Assembly: GCA_029005135.1 (NCBI GenBank)
Contig: JAQXFO010000027.1
Location: 21,125 to 85,124, forward strand
From: Lachnospiraceae bacterium
GTDB taxonomy: Bacteria > Bacillota > Clostridia > Lachnospirales > Lachnospiraceae
Direction: 5' to 3'
DNA: 64,000 nt
Shown here: one piece after another, positions 48,462 through 58,850 of the stretch
Numbering within the stretch: position 1 is the stretch's first letter
How the letters are laid out: each line of letters begins with the position of its first letter
The notes under the pieces: generated by a model
Database searches by the model: none
What the model saw: the letters and a program-made list of their open reading frames with translations, nothing else
What the model was told of the DNA's origin: nothing
Translations under genes and position numbers: made by a program

Positions 48462-49177
48462 TGCTGCTGTCGGAACGCCTGGAAGGCGTGGCATCCCTGA
48501 TCACGGCAGGGATCCCGGTCATTGATGTGGGTACGGATCATGCCTATCTTCCCGTGAGTCTTGTCGGGCGCGGGTATACGCCGTATGCGCTCTGCAGTGA
48601 TCTGAGGCAGGGGCCCATCGACCGGGCTGCGGACAATATCCGGCAGGCCGGTCTGGAGGACCGCATCCGTACCGTCCGCTGCGACGGCGTTCCGCCGGCC
48701 GAAGCTCTGACGGAGGATCTCCGGGGCGGCGCCCTGGTGATGGCCGGTATGGGCGGTCCGCTGATGGCCTCTATTCTGGAAAAAGCAGCGGATCGGCTCG
48801 GTTTTTTCTCCGAGATCATCGCCGAGCCCCAGTCGGATGCGGCGGCCTTCCGGCGCTGTCTTGTGAACCTTGGCTTTCGTATTACCGACGAGAAGATGGT
48901 GAAGGAGGAAAATAAGTTCTATCCGATCATCCGGACTGTGAAGGCAGAAGAGCCTGTGCCGGCTCTGAAGGAGGCGGCCCTTGCTTTCGGCCCCTGCCTT
49001 CTCGCAGCCAAAGATCCGGTTCTGAAGGCCTGTCTTGAAAAGCAGCTGGCGGTCAATGAAGCCCTGATCCGGCAACTTTCGGATCTTGGCGATAAGGCAT
49101 CGGCCCAGACGGAAAAACGCCTCAGCCGTCTCACTGAGGAGGGACGATTGCTGACCGCTGTGCTGGCCGGCCTGTGA
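48461..49177 (+). CDS. trmK: tRNA (adenine(22)-N(1))-methyltransferase TrmK family
   Basis: VIDVGTDHAYLPVSLVGRG; ALVMAGMGGPLMASIL; position between rpoD and nif3-like gene. Confidence 0.92.
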   Translation: MLLSERLEGVASLITAGIPVIDVGTDHAYLPVSLVGRGYTPYALCSDLRQGPIDRAADNIRQAGLEDRIRTVRCDGVPPAEALTEDLRGGALVMAGMGGPLMASILEKAADRLGFFSEIIAEPQSDAAAFRRCLVNLGFRITDEKMVKEENKFYPIIRTVKAEEPVPALKEAALAFGPCLLAAKDPVLKACLEKQLAVNEALIRQLSDLGDKASAQTEKRLSRLTEEGRLLTAVLAGL

Positions 49178-49218
49178 TGCCGGATACCATCTCTGCGATA
49201 CGAGGAGGAAATGACATC

Positions 49219-50010
49219 GTGCTTACCTGCGGTGATATCATCGACGCCCTTGAAGCGTCATATCCGCCGTCACTGGCGGAGGAATGGGACAATCCCGGCC
49301 TTCAGGTCGGGAATCGCCAGCGAACCGTAACGACGGTTCTGACCGCCCTGGATCTGACGGAGGCGGTGATCGACCGGGCCGAAGCCATCGGCGCCGGTCT
49401 TATTGTGACGCATCATCCTTTGATTTTCCGTCCTGTCAGACATGTCACCGGCGATGATCTGACGGGAAGCCGCATCCTGAGACTGGCAGAGGCGGGCATC
49501 GCCTGTTATGCCATGCATACGAATTTTGATGTCACCGCTATGGGAAGGCTCAACGCTGCGGCTCTCGGACTTAGCGGCGGTGAGATTCTCAGTGTCACAG
49601 GCAGCTATGACAGCGGTGAGGCGGTCGGTCTCGGCTGTGTCGGAAATCTGGAAAAACCGGTCAGAGCTGAAGAGGCCGCCGCCATGGTAAGGGAAGCCCT
49701 CCGGCTTGAAGCCGTCAGACTCTACGGCGATCCTGACGCTGTCGTCCGGCGGGCGGCCGTCTGCGGCGGCTCCGGCCGGTCCTTGATCGGCGCGGCGCTG
49801 AAGGCCGGTGCCGACATCTACATCACCGGTGATCTCGATCATCACAGTGCTCTGGATGCCGTCTCCTCCGGCCTGATCCTCATCGATGCCGGTCATGCGG
49901 GCACGGAAAACGTCTTTGCCGGCTTTGTCAGGGATCAGCTGACGGCGCGATTCCCGTCTCTCATGGTGGAGGCCATGCCGCCGGAAAAACCTTATTCAGT
50001 CATTATGTAA
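49219..50010 (+). CDS. Nif3-like dinuclear metal center protein
   Basis: SLAEEWDNPGLQVGNRQRTVTTVLTALDLTEAVIDRA; IVTHHPLIFRPVRHV; HTNFDVT; DLDHHSALDA; DAGHAGTE. Confidence 0.94.
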   Translation: MLTCGDIIDALEASYPPSLAEEWDNPGLQVGNRQRTVTTVLTALDLTEAVIDRAEAIGAGLIVTHHPLIFRPVRHVTGDDLTGSRILRLAEAGIACYAMHTNFDVTAMGRLNAAALGLSGGEILSVTGSYDSGEAVGLGCVGNLEKPVRAEEAAAMVREALRLEAVRLYGDPDAVVRRAAVCGGSGRSLIGAALKAGADIYITGDLDHHSALDAVSSGLILIDAGHAGTENVFAGFVRDQLTARFPSLMVEAMPPEKPYSVIM

Positions 50011-50029
50011 ACCCATATCACAGACAGAG

Positions 50030-51712
50030 GTGACGAAAATGGAGAAAACCAGGACAGATGCGGTGACCGTCACGGTCGGCGAAACCACGGCCCGATATCC
50101 GGCGGACACAGCCCTCGGCACAATCGCAGCCGATTTCCAGAAGAACTATCCCTATGATATTGTGCTGGCTTCGGTGGACGGTGTCCTCCGTGAGCTTCAC
50201 CATACCGTTCGCGAAGACTGTCGTGTGAGTTTTATGACACCCGCCGATGGCCCTGGCCATGCCACCTACTGCCGCAGCTGCAGCATGCTGTTCCTGGCGG
50301 CCCTGTATCAGACGGCGGGCTATCGACGTGATCTCCGGGCGATCCTGCACTTCAGTCTCGGTGACGGCTATTACTATACGGTGGAAGGCTACGATCTGAC
50401 TGAGGAAGGCATTCACCTGATTGAAGAGCATATGCGGGTCATGGTTGACCGCTGTCTGCCATTCATGAAACGTTCGGTCAACACCGCCGAAGCGGCGGCG
50501 CTTTTCGGTCGTCATCACATGAAGGACAAGGAGCTGCTTTTCCGGACGCGTCTGAGCTCCCGTGTGAATATCTACAATCTGGGAGAGTATGAAGACTACA
50601 ATTACGGCTATATGGTGCCGCATACCGGCTGCCTGCGCCTGTTCCGCCTGGTGCCCTATGAGGGAGGCGTGATCCTTCAGATGCCGGGAAGACGGCAGCC
50701 CGATGTCCTGAAGCCGGTACTTGACAGCGAGCAGTTTTTCAGGACACAGCTCCTGGGCGAAAAGGCGGCGGAGGAGATGGGAATACCGACACTGGGCTAT
50801 CTCAACAGCCGTATCATTCGTCAGGATACGCGTTCCATGATTCTGACGGCTGAGGCTCTTCAGGAAAGCCGTCTGACGGAACTGGCTGATGACATTGCCT
50901 CACGGCAGGATGTCAAATTCGTGATGATCGCCGGACCGTCGTCCTCCGGCAAGACGACCTTTTCCCAGAGACTCATCATCCAGCTGATGGCCCGGGGTCT
51001 GAAGCCGCATTACGTCGGAGTGGATAACTATTTCGTGGAACGGGAGGAAACACCCCTCCTTCCCAACGGACAGAAGGATTTCGAAAGCCTCCGGGCCATC
51101 GATGTTCCGCTTTTCAACCGCCATATGACAGAGCTGCTTGAGGGAAAAGCCGTAGTGCTGCCTCAGTTTGATTTTGTCGAAGGCAAAAAGTTCTACAAGG
51201 GCGCGCCCATGAAACTCGGTCCGAAGGACATCCTCGTGATCGAAGGCATCCATTGCCTGAACGACGATTTGTCCTATTCCCTGCCGAAGGAAAGCAAATA
51301 CCGCGTCTATATCAGCGCCCTGACACAGCTCAATGTCGATGAGCACAACCGGATCCCGTCGGCGGATGGGCGCCTTCTGCGCCGCATTGTCCGCGATAAC
51401 CGGACCCGAGGTTATAATGCCGCCAGGACCCTGAACCTCTGGCCGAATGTCAGAGCAGGAGAGGAGGAAAACATCTTTCCCTATCAGGAAAGTGCGGATT
51501 TTGTTTTCAATACGGCGCTCCCCTATGAGCTGGCCATCCTGAAGCAGTATGTCCAGCCATTGCTTTTCCAGGTGGAAAAGGAGGATCCCATGTATTTCGA
51601 AGCCAGACGGCTTCTGAAATTTCTGGACTATATTATCGGCCTCCCCTCGGAGGACGTGCCGGCAAACTCAATCTTACGCGAATTTATCGGCGGCGGCTGT
51701 TTCCATCTGTGA
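50030..51712 (+). CDS. Nucleoside kinase (TGS-like N-terminus plus uridine kinase-like P-loop domain)
   Basis: ThrRS-like N-terminal region; MIAGPSSSGKTTFSQRLIIQLMARGLKPHYVGVDNYFV P-loop. Confidence 0.85.
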   Translation: MTKMEKTRTDAVTVTVGETTARYPADTALGTIAADFQKNYPYDIVLASVDGVLRELHHTVREDCRVSFMTPADGPGHATYCRSCSMLFLAALYQTAGYRRDLRAILHFSLGDGYYYTVEGYDLTEEGIHLIEEHMRVMVDRCLPFMKRSVNTAEAAALFGRHHMKDKELLFRTRLSSRVNIYNLGEYEDYNYGYMVPHTGCLRLFRLVPYEGGVILQMPGRRQPDVLKPVLDSEQFFRTQLLGEKAAEEMGIPTLGYLNSRIIRQDTRSMILTAEALQESRLTELADDIASRQDVKFVMIAGPSSSGKTTFSQRLIIQLMARGLKPHYVGVDNYFVEREETPLLPNGQKDFESLRAIDVPLFNRHMTELLEGKAVVLPQFDFVEGKKFYKGAPMKLGPKDILVIEGIHCLNDDLSYSLPKESKYRVYISALTQLNVDEHNRIPSADGRLLRRIVRDNRTRGYNAARTLNLWPNVRAGEEENIFPYQESADFVFNTALPYELAILKQYVQPLLFQVEKEDPMYFEARRLLKFLDYIIGLPSEDVPANSILREFIGGGCFHL

Positions 51713-51901
51713 CGGCAGCCGCCGAATTTTTTTGAAAACGCCTGTGGATTTATATATTGTGTCGATAATACAAGAAATATCTGCTATACTATTGGTAATG
51801 TTTATGAATCCATCCGAAATGCCGGGGGGCTTTCGGGCGGACAGCCGCACACGGCATGACAGACATCCCAAACGGGAAATTCGCAACCAAAGGAGAAGTG
51901 T

Positions 51902-54900
51902 ATGGTACAGAAAAACAGAATGAGCCTAATCAGAAAAAGGCTGATAGCAGGTATTATGACGGCAGCGATGCTGATCCCCCTGGTCATCGGCGGTACCGGT
52001 GTGACGGTCAGGGCCGCCCAGTCGGTTGATGTGGAATTGTGTATCCGACCGGGATTGAGTATGTCTCTTGACGGTACCGAAGGCGATACGATCGATGATA
52101 TGCTGACGGCGAATCCGGAAGATGTCTTTGTCTGGGATGAGGAAACACAGACAACCAAGCCGGTTACCTGCAAAACGCTGGACGACGTTGTCGAGGCTTC
52201 GTCTATGTATGTCTATGACAGAAAGTCTGACAGCATGGTGAAATACACCGCCTCTTCCTGGCTGGACAGCAGCGGCAGCCTTTATGACGGCTCAACACCG
52301 ATCATGGCCGCCGACAGCGGCAAACAGCTCAGGGCTCACTGGGATGACCTTGACTGGTACAGCGTGAATCTGACAAACGATCCGTCTCAGTCTTACGTCA
52401 TGAGCCTTCGCAGCGGCACGGATCCGAAGTATCTCAGCCTTACCGACGATAACAACGGCATTATGACGGGCATTTCGGTGACGCCGGTGCAGGCCGGACT
52501 TGGCTGGTATGAGGGAACCGTGACCACGGAGCCTATCAGCGGCAATAGCGTTATGCTCTCGGTGGACTGCTCCTGTGAAAGATTTGAACTTTCCTATTAT
52601 GATAACGCTTTCACGGAGAATACTGGAAGTTTCTATGTCGATACCGTCAGCGCCTCCATGACGGTGGCCGACGCCCTGATAACCATGGGCATCAACGCTG
52701 TTGACGTGGAAGTTGCCCTGGGCGGCGAGTTCCTGGGCTGGGGCACCGTGGTTGAAGATGAGAATGGCTTGAGTGTGGTCGACGACTCCGTACCGCTTCT
52801 GACAACAGCACAGCTTATGGCGCTTCCCGTCGATAAGTCGCTGCATTTTTGTGTCGTGTCAACGCTGGATGCGGCCGAACCGCAGTTCCTTTATCTGATG
52901 ACCGGGACCGGGTCGCTGACCTGGGATGAGGTTTGGGACGATAAGACGATCTCGCGAAAGGAAAACGAGAGAAGCTTTGGTCTTCTGAATGTACCGAGCC
53001 GGGTGGATGACTGCATGCAGGTCTATGACGGCGTCTCGAACGTCGAAGTGGCAGCCGCTGACGATGCCGGCCGGACATTCCTCGGCTGGAAGCAGGCCAG
53101 GATCCTGACAGATGGCGAGGGTTTTACCTATGTGGACACCAACGTCTTCGGGGACGCGGCGGTCTATGAGGATAAACCGCTGTACTCCACCGCGGATCTG
53201 ATGGCCATGTCCTGCAGCGACCTTCGCCTTATCAGTCAGATGCTGGGTGATCCCGCGTATGAAGAAGGGCCTACCGCCGTTTTTGCGGCTCAGTATGACG
53301 GCAATACGGCTGATTATTATCAGGCTGTTTTCTTTGAATCTCCTTTTTTCTGCAAGGTGACGGGGACATACGATGATTATGATGAGACAGGCAGTCCGGT
53401 AACGAACAATTTCGAAGAAATCTGGATGCCGGCCGGTTTCGGTATTCGCCGTGACGGTGAGACCGCGGCGGAGGCGGTCTGCAGAGAACACGGCAGGACC
53501 ATCTCAGACATGTCAGATCCGATCTACGACTGGGACGGCACGTTGATCGTTGATTTTGAACCCTTTAGAGGCTGGCGCCTGCTGGATGACAGCTATGAGT
53601 TTGTCGATGACAAATTGTATACCACCCAAGAGGCCCTGGCCTATCGCATGACAGTCGACGGACCGTCTGAGCTCCATTTTGTGGATGCGCGAGCCGCGGA
53701 ACGCGAGGATGACGGCAGCTTCTTTGATCAGCCGGCTCCGGTTCTGATCCACGCCGGCAACGGTGAGTTCACGTTGGCGTCCAAGGTCGATCCCTCCGAT
53801 ACGCTGACTACTGACTGGACGGATGTTACCGAAGTCAATGCCGGGACAAGAGCGTCTGTCGAGATCACCGCTGTGGCGCGCGATGGCTTTACCTTTGACG
53901 GCTGGGATGTCATCAGCTATGAGAGCGGCGGGGTTTTTGAGGGTATGCCGGGTCAGGAAGGCGTCTACGACGGCGGAGTCTATGATGTCACTCTGAGTCG
54001 GGATGTCTATGAGACGGGCATGCCGGTTTTCACGTATGCCGCATTATATGACTGTACGGTATTGGATGAAGGTGTCTCCACAGAAGTGGTGAATGGTTAT
54101 CTTAACGATCCGGAAAATTACCCCAAGCTCTATCTGCGTGCCCGCTGGCTCTATGATAATGAAGGCGCGGTCCTGAAAACAAAAACAGAACCCCTGACCA
54201 CCGTGCCGGCCGAGCTGTCCTCGGTCTACAGCTCGGCCGAAGAGATCGAGGCTGACCTCCATCAGGCACTGGCTGAGCTGCCTGACGCCTATGAACCCGG
54301 TGATGTCGTTGACGGCTATGTGTATACGGTGGACGATGAAGGCGAACATATCCTCAGCGAAGAGGAGATCGCCTCACAGGAAGGCCCCGTCTATGTGAAG
54401 CTGCCGTATCCCGAAGGCAGCACAAGTCAGGGCCGCTTTATCATTCTTCATATGATCGATTCCGGTGAAAAGGCCGGTGAGATCGAAACACTCTACCCCG
54501 AAGCCAATCCCGACGGCCTTGTGGTTCAGGTCAACGGCACATCGCCTTTCCTGGTCGGTTATATGAGTGTACGGGATGAGGACGAGGACGAAAAGCTGAT
54601 TCTGGCCGCCGGCGATGACCGTTACGAAACGAATGTCATCATTGCTGCGGAAGCCTTCCCCGAAGGCAGCGATACCGTCGTGATCGTGACCGGCAAGAAT
54701 TTCCCGGATGCGCTGACAGCCAATGGCTTTGCCGGTTCCGTCGGCACAGGTGTCCCGATCCTGATGTCGAAGCTTCAGGCTCTGCCGGACTGCACAAAAA
54801 CACTGCTGACGGATATCTGGAACGGTTCTGTCAAGAAGGCCATCGTCATCGGCGGCGGTTTCACCGACACCTTCAAGGCTGATCTGAGACGATGCGGCAT

Positions 54901-55576
54901 CACGACGATAACGGAGATCAAAGGCAAGGATCGTTTTGCAACGGCTGAAGAGGTCTGCAAGGCCGGTTTTGCCTCCGGTCAGTATACCGGCGACAGTACC
55001 CTGGTTATTGCCACCGGGATGGCAGCCGCCGATGCCCTGTCTATGTCATCATGGTGCTATCTTGACGGTATGCCGATGCTGCTTGTCAACTCCAGCGGCA
55101 ATCTGCGTCAGTCGGCAAAGGATCTGATCCGTGAATACGGCTTCAAAAACATCATTGTGGCCGGTGCCGAATCCCGTGTGGCCTCTGCCGGGCTTGCCGA
55201 ACTGGGCTACTCGGAGGAGAATGGCAATCTGGTGCGTCTGGCCTCAAATACGCGCTACACCACATCCATCGAGATCGCTAAGTACTTCCTGAATAAGACA
55301 GGTCATACCGGCACTTATGATGGTCTGTGCTTTGCCCCCGGTTCTGACAAGAATTTCCCGGATGCCCTGTCCGGCGGTATGCTGGCAGCGGCCAACGGTA
55401 TGCCGGTGGTCCTGATCAATAAGAATGCCGAATCCGATCCGGTCATCAGCTGGTGCCAGTCCGAAAACCTGTCTGAGTCGCATAATATGTATGCCCTCGG
55501 GGCCTGCAGCACTGAGGCCATTCTGGAGCGCGTGCTGGCCTGCTGCTCAGCATCCGGCATTCCGGCATTGACTTAA
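51902..55576 (+). CDS. Secreted surface protein with F-x-G-W modules and C-terminal cell wall binding repeat 2 (CWB2) domain
   Basis: Signal peptide; four F[LRD]GW modules; C-terminal AGDDRYETNVIIAAEAF ... VIVTGKNFPDALTANGFAG ... KGKDRFATAEEV CWB2 repeats. Confidence 0.88.
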   Translation: MVQKNRMSLIRKRLIAGIMTAAMLIPLVIGGTGVTVRAAQSVDVELCIRPGLSMSLDGTEGDTIDDMLTANPEDVFVWDEETQTTKPVTCKTLDDVVEASSMYVYDRKSDSMVKYTASSWLDSSGSLYDGSTPIMAADSGKQLRAHWDDLDWYSVNLTNDPSQSYVMSLRSGTDPKYLSLTDDNNGIMTGISVTPVQAGLGWYEGTVTTEPISGNSVMLSVDCSCERFELSYYDNAFTENTGSFYVDTVSASMTVADALITMGINAVDVEVALGGEFLGWGTVVEDENGLSVVDDSVPLLTTAQLMALPVDKSLHFCVVSTLDAAEPQFLYLMTGTGSLTWDEVWDDKTISRKENERSFGLLNVPSRVDDCMQVYDGVSNVEVAAADDAGRTFLGWKQARILTDGEGFTYVDTNVFGDAAVYEDKPLYSTADLMAMSCSDLRLISQMLGDPAYEEGPTAVFAAQYDGNTADYYQAVFFESPFFCKVTGTYDDYDETGSPVTNNFEEIWMPAGFGIRRDGETAAEAVCREHGRTISDMSDPIYDWDGTLIVDFEPFRGWRLLDDSYEFVDDKLYTTQEALAYRMTVDGPSELHFVDARAAEREDDGSFFDQPAPVLIHAGNGEFTLASKVDPSDTLTTDWTDVTEVNAGTRASVEITAVARDGFTFDGWDVISYESGGVFEGMPGQEGVYDGGVYDVTLSRDVYETGMPVFTYAALYDCTVLDEGVSTEVVNGYLNDPENYPKLYLRARWLYDNEGAVLKTKTEPLTTVPAELSSVYSSAEEIEADLHQALAELPDAYEPGDVVDGYVYTVDDEGEHILSEEEIASQEGPVYVKLPYPEGSTSQGRFIILHMIDSGEKAGEIETLYPEANPDGLVVQVNGTSPFLVGYMSVRDEDEDEKLILAAGDDRYETNVIIAAEAFPEGSDTVVIVTGKNFPDALTANGFAGSVGTGVPILMSKLQALPDCTKTLLTDIWNGSVKKAIVIGGGFTDTFKADLRRCGITTITEIKGKDRFATAEEVCKAGFASGQYTGDSTLVIATGMAAADALSMSSWCYLDGMPMLLVNSSGNLRQSAKDLIREYGFKNIIVAGAESRVASAGLAELGYSEENGNLVRLASNTRYTTSIEIAKYFLNKTGHTGTYDGLCFAPGSDKNFPDALSGGMLAAANGMPVVLINKNAESDPVISWCQSENLSESHNMYALGACSTEAILERVLACCSASGIPALT

Positions 55577-55600
55577 GACGACAATATCTGATAATATTTT

Positions 55601-55942
55601 CAGGCAGGCAGAACATACGGCCGCGGCAGCAGCAGCTGACGAGGAAAGTCCGGGCTTCACAGGGCAGGATGCCGGATAACGTCCGGTAGGGGTAACCCTC
55701 AGGAAAGCGCAGCAGAAATGATACCGCCGCCTCCGGGCGGTAAGGGTGAAATGGCAGTGTAAGAGACTACCGCCTCCGCGGTAACGGGGAGGGCATATGC
55801 AAGCCCCATCCGAAGCAAGGCTGAAAGGGAACGATACAGCGGCCCGCTGTGTTCCGGGTTAGCCGCTTGAGCCGTCCGGCAACGGGCGGCCTAGACAGAT
55901 GGCCGTACACGACATAACCCGGCTTACCGTTCTGCCTGTTCC
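55601..55942 (+). ncRNA. rnpB: RNase P RNA
   Basis: GAGGAAAGTCCGGGCTTCACAGGGCAGGATGCC, GGTAAGGGTGAAATGGCAGTGTAAGAGACTACCGC, CGACATAACCCGGCTTACC; terminal pairing AGGCAGAAC/GTTCTGCCT. Confidence 0.95.
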
Positions 55943-55957
55943 ATAGTTTTATCCAGG

Positions 55958-55993
55958 CATCCTTCACTCAACCGTGAAGGGTGCCTTTTTGAT
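55958..55993 (+). terminator. Intrinsic terminator after rnpB
   Basis: CATCCTTCACtcaacCGTGAAGGGTGccttttt. Confidence 0.8.
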
Positions 55994-56102
55994 GGGGTCA
56001 TATCTCCATAAAGACAGTGTTTTTCTCGCCAGATTTCGCTATAATAAAGAAAAAACTCTCTTCTTACATGAGACTTTATGAGGAGGTTATCAGGAAGATT
56101 CT

Positions 56103-56939
56103 ATGGAAAGGGATCTGATCAGTATCGGAAAAATGGCCCGGATGAGCGGTCTCAGCGTGCCGACGCTGCGCCTCTATGATGAGATGGGACTTCTGAAGCC
56201 GGCCCGTGTCGATAAGAAGACCGGTTATCGGTATTACAGCCTCAGTCAGAACGCCCGTCTCGATATGATCGCCTATATGAAGGAGCTGGGTATGAGTCTG
56301 TCGGAGATCAGCGATGTGCTGAAGAAGGAGGATCTGGCACTTATAGAACAGATCCTGGCGCGCAAAAACGAGCAGCTGCATGAGCAGATGCGGGAACTCA
56401 AGTCGCGTCACGAAGCGGTGGAGAGGGCAATCGCCAGCATCGAGCGCTACCGCAAATCTCCCGCGACGGGAACGGTATCTCTGGAATACATCGACCGACG
56501 TGTGGTGGTCAGTATGCCCTGCCGGGAGGATTTTTACCGGTTGGGGCTTCAAAGCTACGAGAATTCCCTGGCGGGCTTCCGGCGCGCCCTGGCGGAAAAG
56601 GGACTGCCTCAGGTCCATTCCTATAACGTGGCCACGACGATCACGTCGGCGGATTTTGCTGAGGAAAAATATGTGCCCGATCGGTTTTATGCCTTCCTGG
56701 GGCCGCAGGATATCAGCCGGCCCGACGCGGAGGTCCTCGACAGCGGGATGTATGCCTGCATTTATCTGGACAGCTTTGACCGCGAGATCGAGAGCGCGGG
56801 GCGCCTCAGGGATATCTGCCGCGAGAACGGCTACCGGATCTGCGGCGATTATATCTGTGAGGTACTGACGGAGTTCAATGTCTTCGACAGCCGCACCCGG
56901 GCCATGTTCCTCCGTCTCCAGGTACCGGTCCGGTTCTGA
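56103..56939 (+). CDS. MerR family regulator with effector-binding (GyrI-like) domain
   Basis: LISIGKMARMSGLSVPTLRLYDEMGLLKPARVDKKTGYRYYSLSQNARLDMIAYMKELGMSL. Confidence 0.92.
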   Translation: MERDLISIGKMARMSGLSVPTLRLYDEMGLLKPARVDKKTGYRYYSLSQNARLDMIAYMKELGMSLSEISDVLKKEDLALIEQILARKNEQLHEQMRELKSRHEAVERAIASIERYRKSPATGTVSLEYIDRRVVVSMPCREDFYRLGLQSYENSLAGFRRALAEKGLPQVHSYNVATTITSADFAEEKYVPDRFYAFLGPQDISRPDAEVLDSGMYACIYLDSFDREIESAGRLRDICRENGYRICGDYICEVLTEFNVFDSRTRAMFLRLQVPVRF

Positions 56940-57139
56940 CGACGGAGGGAAGCTTTGGAAGAAGCCGAGGCGGTATCCTTGGAAAATCTGCCCAAAGACA
57001 GCGGACGGCAATCTGACATTGTGATGAAAAAATCAATGATGATAAATAAATAACAAAATACCCTTGACACTCAGGCAGCAGGAGGGTTTACAGTGAAAGC
57101 ATCAGAGATTTCTCTTCATAATGAAAAGGAGGATTTGTT

Positions 57140-58165
57140 ATGGACAAAATTAAAGTGGTACAGTATGGCTGTGGCAAGATGAGCAAATACATTCTCCGCT
57201 ACCTGTATGAAAACGGCGCACAGATCGTTGGCGCCATCGATGTCAATCCGGCCGTTGTCGGTATGGATGTCGGCGATTATGCCGAACTGGGGGTCAAGAC
57301 CGGCATCATCATTTCCAATGACGCCGACAAGGTCCTTGACGAGTGCGATGCCGATGTGGCAATCGTGACACTGTTCAGCTTCATCAACGATATCTATGAT
57401 CATGTTGAAAAATGTGTGGCCCGCGGCATTAACGTGATCACCACCTGCGAAGAAGCGATTTATCCGTGGACGACAGCGGCGGCCCAGATCAATCGTCTGG
57501 ATGCCCTGGCCAAGGAAAACGGCTGCACCGTGACAGGTTCCGGTATGCAGGATATCTTCTGGATCAACATGGTGGCTCTGGTGGCCGGCGGCTGCCATAA
57601 GATCACCAAGATCAAGGGCGCTTACAGCTACAACGTCGATGAATACGGTATGGCCCTTGCCAAGGCTCACGGCTGCGATCTGACACCGGAGGAATTCGAA
57701 AAAGAGATCGCCCATCCGGCCGAATTCGAACCGTCCTATGCCTGGAATGCTGCCGAAGCGATCTGCAACAAGCTTGGCCTGACGATCAAATCCATCGATC
57801 AGAAACATGTCCCGTGCATCATTGACAAGCCGATCGAGTCCTCCACCATGGGCAAGACCATCGAAGCCGGCCGTGCCATCGGTATGTCTGCTGTCGTGAC
57901 GATCGAAACCATGCAGGGGATCACGGTTGAAGAGGAGACCATCGGCAAGGTCTACGGACCGGAAGACGGCGATATGTGCGACTGGTGGATCTCCGGCGAA
58001 CCGGATACCGAATTCCATGTGGTGAAGCCGGCGACCGTCGAGCATACCTGCGCAACGATTGTTAACCGTATTCCGAGCCTTCTGGCAGCTCCGGCCGGTT
58101 ATGTGACCGCTGATCAGCTGGCTCCGGTGGAATATCTGACATTCCCGATGGAATGGTATTGCTGA
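57140..58165 (+). CDS. Dihydrodipicolinate reductase-like / 2,4-diaminopentanoate dehydrogenase family protein
   Basis: [60 protein letters not shown]. Confidence 0.75.
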   Translation: MDKIKVVQYGCGKMSKYILRYLYENGAQIVGAIDVNPAVVGMDVGDYAELGVKTGIIISNDADKVLDECDADVAIVTLFSFINDIYDHVEKCVARGINVITTCEEAIYPWTTAAAQINRLDALAKENGCTVTGSGMQDIFWINMVALVAGGCHKITKIKGAYSYNVDEYGMALAKAHGCDLTPEEFEKEIAHPAEFEPSYAWNAAEAICNKLGLTIKSIDQKHVPCIIDKPIESSTMGKTIEAGRAIGMSAVVTIETMQGITVEEETIGKVYGPEDGDMCDWWISGEPDTEFHVVKPATVEHTCATIVNRIPSLLAAPAGYVTADQLAPVEYLTFPMEWYC

Positions 58166-58305
58166 TAATCAAAAAAGAAAAGGCCTCCGCGTCGGCGGGG
58201 GCCGTAAAAAGGTCATTGAAAAGCCGGGAACGGCATAGTTTTCAAGGGACGGCGTGACGTTTGTCACGCCGTTTCCTTTGGCTCGGGGTATTTCAATATA
58301 AAAAA

Positions 58306-58351
58306 CTCAGTATCATCCTGTTTCCCTGATGATACTGAGCGGTTTTTATTT
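58306..58351. terminator. Bidirectional intrinsic terminator between the dehydrogenase gene and pyrI
   Basis: aaaaaCTCAGTATCATCctgtttccctGATGATACTGAGcggttttta. Confidence 0.85.
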
Positions 58352-58400
58352 CTGCCGATCCTGACAGCCGTGCGTGCTTTTCTGTGAAGGGCAGGGCAGC

Positions 58401-58850
58401 TTACTTGCGGCCGGTGTATTTTTCTTCACAGTATTTGCAGCGGTAGATTTCATTTTTTTCATCAGTCAGAACAAAGACCTGATCCAGCCCCTGTTCGATG
58501 GAGGTGATGCAGCGCGGGTTCTTGCAGGCGATCACATTCACGATCTGCTTCGGCAGACGCAGGGTTTTCTTTTCGATGATCTTGCGGTCCTTGACGATAT
58601 TGACCGTGATGTCGTGGTCGATGAAGCCCAGAACATCCAGATCGAGATAGTCAATCGGGCATTCGACCTTGATGATGTCCTTGCGGCCCATCTTGCCAGA
58701 GCGGGCATTTTTTATGATGGCGACGGTGCAGTCGAGTTTCCCAAGCTTCAGATCGCGATAGATCGTCATGGCGTTGCCGGCTTTGATATGGTCGAGAACG
58801 ATACCTTCCTTGATCTCGCCGATAGACAGTTCATCATTCATATTGGCCAT
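58401..58850 (-). CDS. pyrI: Aspartate carbamoyltransferase regulatory subunit
   Basis: Zinc-site CKNPRCIT ... YRCKYCEEKY and KEGIVLDHIKAGNAM. Confidence 0.96.
   Translation of the reverse strand: MANMNDELSIGEIKEGIVLDHIKAGNAMTIYRDLKLGKLDCTVAIIKNARSGKMGRKDIIKVECPIDYLDLDVLGFIDHDITVNIVKDRKIIEKKTLRLPKQIVNVIACKNPRCITSIEQGLDQVFVLTDEKNEIYRCKYCEEKYTGRK

Noticed and set aside
58248-58270. Hairpin ACGGCGTGACgttTGTCACGCCGT as an extra terminator
   Set aside because: Strong hairpin but poor U-tract (ttccttt); kept out because a better terminator follows at 58306-58351.
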